A DNA stretch of 64,000 nt from Numida meleagris. Taxonomy: Eukaryota > Chordata > Aves > Galliformes > Numididae. The notes under the pieces are model-generated. The model was not told the origin of the DNA. It saw only the letters and a program-made list of their open reading frames with translations, and did no database searches. Position 1 is the first letter of the stretch. Each line of letters starts with the position of its first letter. This document shows, piece by piece, positions 61,301 through 64,000 of this stretch. The DNA is taken from assembly GCF_002078875.1 (NCBI RefSeq), contig NC_034410.1, positions 100,180,556 to 100,244,555 of the forward strand, in the 5' to 3' direction. The position numbers and the translations under genes are program-made.

Positions 61301-61787
61301 TTTAAATTTAGACTGTTAGAAAGTTTTGGATTGCTTGTTGTTTGGTTAAAGGTCTGTCACTGAGTTTCCATGAGATTTCTCAGTAATCTGTGCTAACATT
61401 TATAATAATATATTTAATTTTAAAAGTGTAATGGAAGATTAAAAAAAGATTTTTAAAACATTTACATAAGTAAATAAAGGTCTACATAAATAGAAGAAGA
61501 AGGTAAAGGGAGTTGAGGTAAGAGTAGTTAGGTTATGCAGCTTACGGGGGAGAGCAGATTGACTCTAAGAGGTAAGTCATCCTGAAAAGAAAGCATATTC
61601 CTCCTCAGGAAGCCTCAGGAGCCCACATATTGCACAAAAGTACCATTCTTCCTAGAGAATTTTGTTTATAATCAAAGAGAAATGGTAGGGATACAAAGCA
61701 TAAGCAATAAGTGAGCTGAAATCCCAGCATTATATTCATTGACTGCCCTCTGAACTTCACTACTTGCAGGATTACCTTTAATGAAGA
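58321..61787. other. Unique DNA with a CpG-rich block
   Basis: No gene recognised. The block at about 60060-60470 stands out in base composition and is listed separately. AT repeats lie at 60789-60808 and 61058-61082. Confidence 0.5.
60060..60470. promoter_or_regulatory. CpG-rich promoter- or LTR-like block
   Basis: Within AT-rich flanks this block contains several CpG sites (AATGGCGGGCATCC, GCACGCCTACGG, TTCGCAATCTTATCGAAGG, TTACG, CTTCGTGTCGC), a C-rich run and an inverted CCAAT box in CTCCATTGGCTGGGTACTCC. Such a mix is seen in avian LTRs and in small promoters. Sequence to about 60960, including an AATAAA word at 60888, may belong to the same unit. Family and strand are not settled, and the 105-codon plus frame inside has no domain. 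Confidence 0.35.
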
Positions 61788-62604
61788 ATAGAATCATAGA
61801 ATCATAGAATCATAGAATTAGCTAGGTTGGAAAAGACCTACAAGATCACCTAGTCCAACCATCCACCTACCACCAATAACCCCACTGAACCATGTCTCCC
61901 TATATCTAAACGTTTCTTGAACATCTCCAGGGACGGTGACTCAACCACCTCCCTGGGCAGCCCGTTCCAGCGTCTGATCACTCTTTCAGAAAAGTAGTGT
62001 TTCCTAACATCCAGCCTAAATCTCCCCTGGCGCAACTTGAAGCCGTTCCCCCTCGTCCTGTCACTAGTTACAAGAGAGAAGAGGCCGACCCACAGCTCAC
62101 TACAACCTCCCTTCAGGTAGTTATAGAGAGCGATGAGGTCCCCCCTGAGCCTCCTCTTCTCCAGACTGAACAATCCTGGCTCCCTCAGCCGCTCCTCATA
62201 AGGCCTGTGCTCCAGACCCCTCGCCAGCTTCGTCGCCCTCCTCTGAACACGCTCCAGGGCCTCAATGTCTTTTTTGCAGTGAGGGGCCCAATACTGGACA
62301 CAGTACTCGAGGTGGGGCCTCACTAGGGCTGAGTACAGAGGGACAATGACTTCCCTACTCCTGCTGTCTGTACTATTTCTGATACAAGCCAGGATGCCAT
62401 TGGCCTTCTTGGCCACCTGGGCACACTGCTGGCTCATGCTCAGCCGAGCTTCGACCAATACCCCCAGGTCCGTTTCCTCCATACAACTTTCCAGCCACTC
62501 TGCCCCAAACCTGTAGCACTGCCTGGGGTTGTTGCGGCTGAAGTGCAGGACCCGGCACTTGGTCTTGTTGAACCTCATCCCATTGGCTGCAGCCCAGAGA
62601 TCCA
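61788..62604 (-). mobile_element. Young CR1 LINE with a long open ORF2 C-terminus
   Basis: The tail is at 61788 (repeated ATAGAATC on plus) and the element extends 0.8 kb. A minus-strand frame of 269 codons (61850-62659) is uninterrupted across the whole coding part. Its first 18 or so codons lie outside CR1 in flanking DNA, and the rest matches the RT C-terminal part from [20 protein letters not shown] onward. It lacks the palm motifs and the endonuclease, so it has no enzymatic function. An undamaged frame means recent insertion. It is near-identical in wording to 27550-28390. Confidence 0.95.
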
Positions 62605-62792
62605 GCCATAGGGGACAAAGTAGTGAGAAAACATAGAACTTGAGCAATTGAGAGAGCAATTAAGAGAACTATACAGTTCTGTCAAGACAATTCTTATGCT
62701 AAGTGCATTTCTTGGGGCGGGGGAAGAAATGCATGTCTATCAGTTCTTCCTAGTAATGTTCTTCCTAGTAACATTTGTGCATTAGCATCTTG
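62605..62792. other. Spacer between two inverted CR1 copies
   Basis: About 190 bases of unique DNA with a small direct repeat (GTTCTTCCTAGTAA-type word twice near 62743-62771). No other element seen. Confidence 0.6.
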
Positions 62793-63243
62793 GAGCTTGA
62801 GGCAGAGTGGCTGGAAAGCTGTGTGGAGGAAAAGGATCTTGGAGTGTTGACTGACTCTTGTCTGAACATGATCCAGCAGTGTGCCGAGGTGGTCAAGAAG
62901 GCCAACGGCATCCTGGCTTGTATCAGAAATAGTACAGACAGCAGGAGCAGGGAAGTGATCGTCTCTCTGTATTTGGCACTGGTGAGGCCTCACTTCAAGT
63001 GCTGTGTTCAGTTTTGGTCCCCTCTCCACAAGAAAGACACTGAGGCCCTGGAGCATGTTCAGAGGAGAGCAATGAAGCTGTAAAGGATCTGGAGCACGAG
63101 TCTCATGGGGATTATCTGAGGGAACTGGGATTGTTCGGTTTGGAGAAGAACCCCACCCTCCCACACACCCCCCTCAGGGGAGACCTTATGACTCTGCAAC
63201 TACCTGAAAGGATGTTGTGTCGAGGTGGGGGTTGGCCTCTTTT
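62793..63243 (+). mobile_element. CR1 LINE fragment lacking its 3' end
   Basis: It starts at GAGGCAGAGTGGCTGGAAAG and keeps a 102-codon frame (62775-63083) covering the same RT C-terminal part as the neighbouring minus copy. A C-rich insertion near 63150-63175 and a frame break follow, and the copy stops at GGTTGGCCTCTTTTCTTAAG without UTR or tail. It is more diverged than its neighbour, so the two are independent insertions. Confidence 0.92.
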
Positions 63244-64000
63244 CTTAAGCAGGCGTTTGGTGTGACACTGAGCTGCTTAATCTTGATGGAAATCTATAAA
63301 TGCACTGAAGCTACTCGTGATCCTTGGTGGTCAGGTGAGGGCAGGATCGCATGTAATGAATATTAACTACAGCAGCAAAGAGTGTGCACTAGGTAATTCC
63401 AGCTGTGCAAAGCATACTGAAAGAAAACTTTGGGATCGCATCTGTGTTTAATGGCCACCATATGTCCTAAAATTCTTTAGAGTCCAGGGAGGCCATAAGA
63501 AGAAAACATTTGAAATTAAAAAGCAGAAATAATTTTTAAATATCAGTTGGTCCTTTCTTTTTTCAGAAGCTGTTATTCATTTTGATGGTACTTAAGCAGA
63601 CTCTTTTCATCTTCCTTCCCTTACTGTTTCTGTACCTGCTCTTTCTTCCAAGAGGATTCTTCTGTAAGCAGCACATCTTCATTAATAATTATAATCTGAA
63701 GACTTTTAAAAATGCCTCATAAAATATGTGTACATTTTTTAATGCCCGTCACAGGCAGAATGGTTCTTGTCTACCAGCCAGTGGCCATCAAACTTTTTGT
63801 CATGTAAAAAGCTGCAACAGCTTTCTGAGCTAATGCAAGAGAGGAGAAAAAATAAAAAGTGTGCACTGATCCCTGGGAAATATTGCAAAGCTGTACAACT
63901 GAACGAGCAGAGGAGCAGTTTTGTAGTTTTGATTCATGGGCTGGGGAATCACATGCTTACGGATGGGTACAGGAGTACCATGTAGCAATGCCACTTTCTA
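63244..64000. other. Unique DNA to the window end, no gene seen
   Basis: No gene or repeat recognised. A 72-codon plus frame (63767-63985) near the edge has no domain and could be cut only by the window limit if it were an exon. Confidence 0.55.

Overview
The window looks like nuclear DNA from a bird. It is AT-rich and carries about fifteen pieces of the avian CR1 LINE, most with the typical CR1 3' tail of repeated ATTCTATG units. It also has bird-type endogenous retrovirus LTRs and a hAT-Charlie element with a mariner (Galluhop-like) piece inside it. Galluhop-type mariners point to a galliform or another lineage that received them, but the species cannot be fixed from sequence alone.

I found no host protein-coding gene. 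Every open frame is short, lies in a repeat, or lacks recognisable domains. The window therefore reads as intergenic or intronic DNA. The only recognisable protein remnants belong to mobile elements: CR1 reverse transcriptase C-terminal parts (27.3-28.4 kb and 61.8-62.6 kb), a broken retroviral gag-like region (23.1-24.3 kb) and two fused pieces of mariner transposase (31.2-31.5 kb).

Layout. 0-11.9 kb: mostly unique AT-rich DNA with two CR1 pieces and microsatellites. 11.9-14.3 kb: an internally deleted CR1 on the minus strand and a 0.94 kb solo LTR. 14.3-21.3 kb: unique DNA with three CR1 3' ends, a stretch that looks like a conserved enhancer (19.85-20.26 kb) and a small CpG-rich patch (20.9-21.03 kb). 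21.3-24.3 kb: a 5' LTR, primer-binding site, 30-bp minisatellite and decayed gag-like region of one truncated retrovirus, with no 3' LTR seen. 27.2-30 kb: the longest CR1, then a cluster of a CR1 piece, an LTR piece and two CR1 tails. 31.17-31.66 kb: the composite DNA transposon. 31.7-51.7 kb: the quietest part, with one CR1 end, a MIR-like SINE relic, an ATT microsatellite, local duplications and a possible LTR at 47.8 kb. 51.7-52.8 kb: an old CR1. 57.8-58.3 kb: two CR1s tail to tail. 60.0-60.5 kb: a CpG-rich promoter- or LTR-like block. 61.8-63.2 kb: two CR1s in inverted orientation.

No genes act together here. The window records layered transposon insertion in gene-poor DNA. No clearly new biological system was found. 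The items most worth checking are the retroviral minisatellite, the nested DNA transposon, the candidate enhancer and the two CpG-rich blocks. All family names come from remembered consensus patterns and were not checked against a database.
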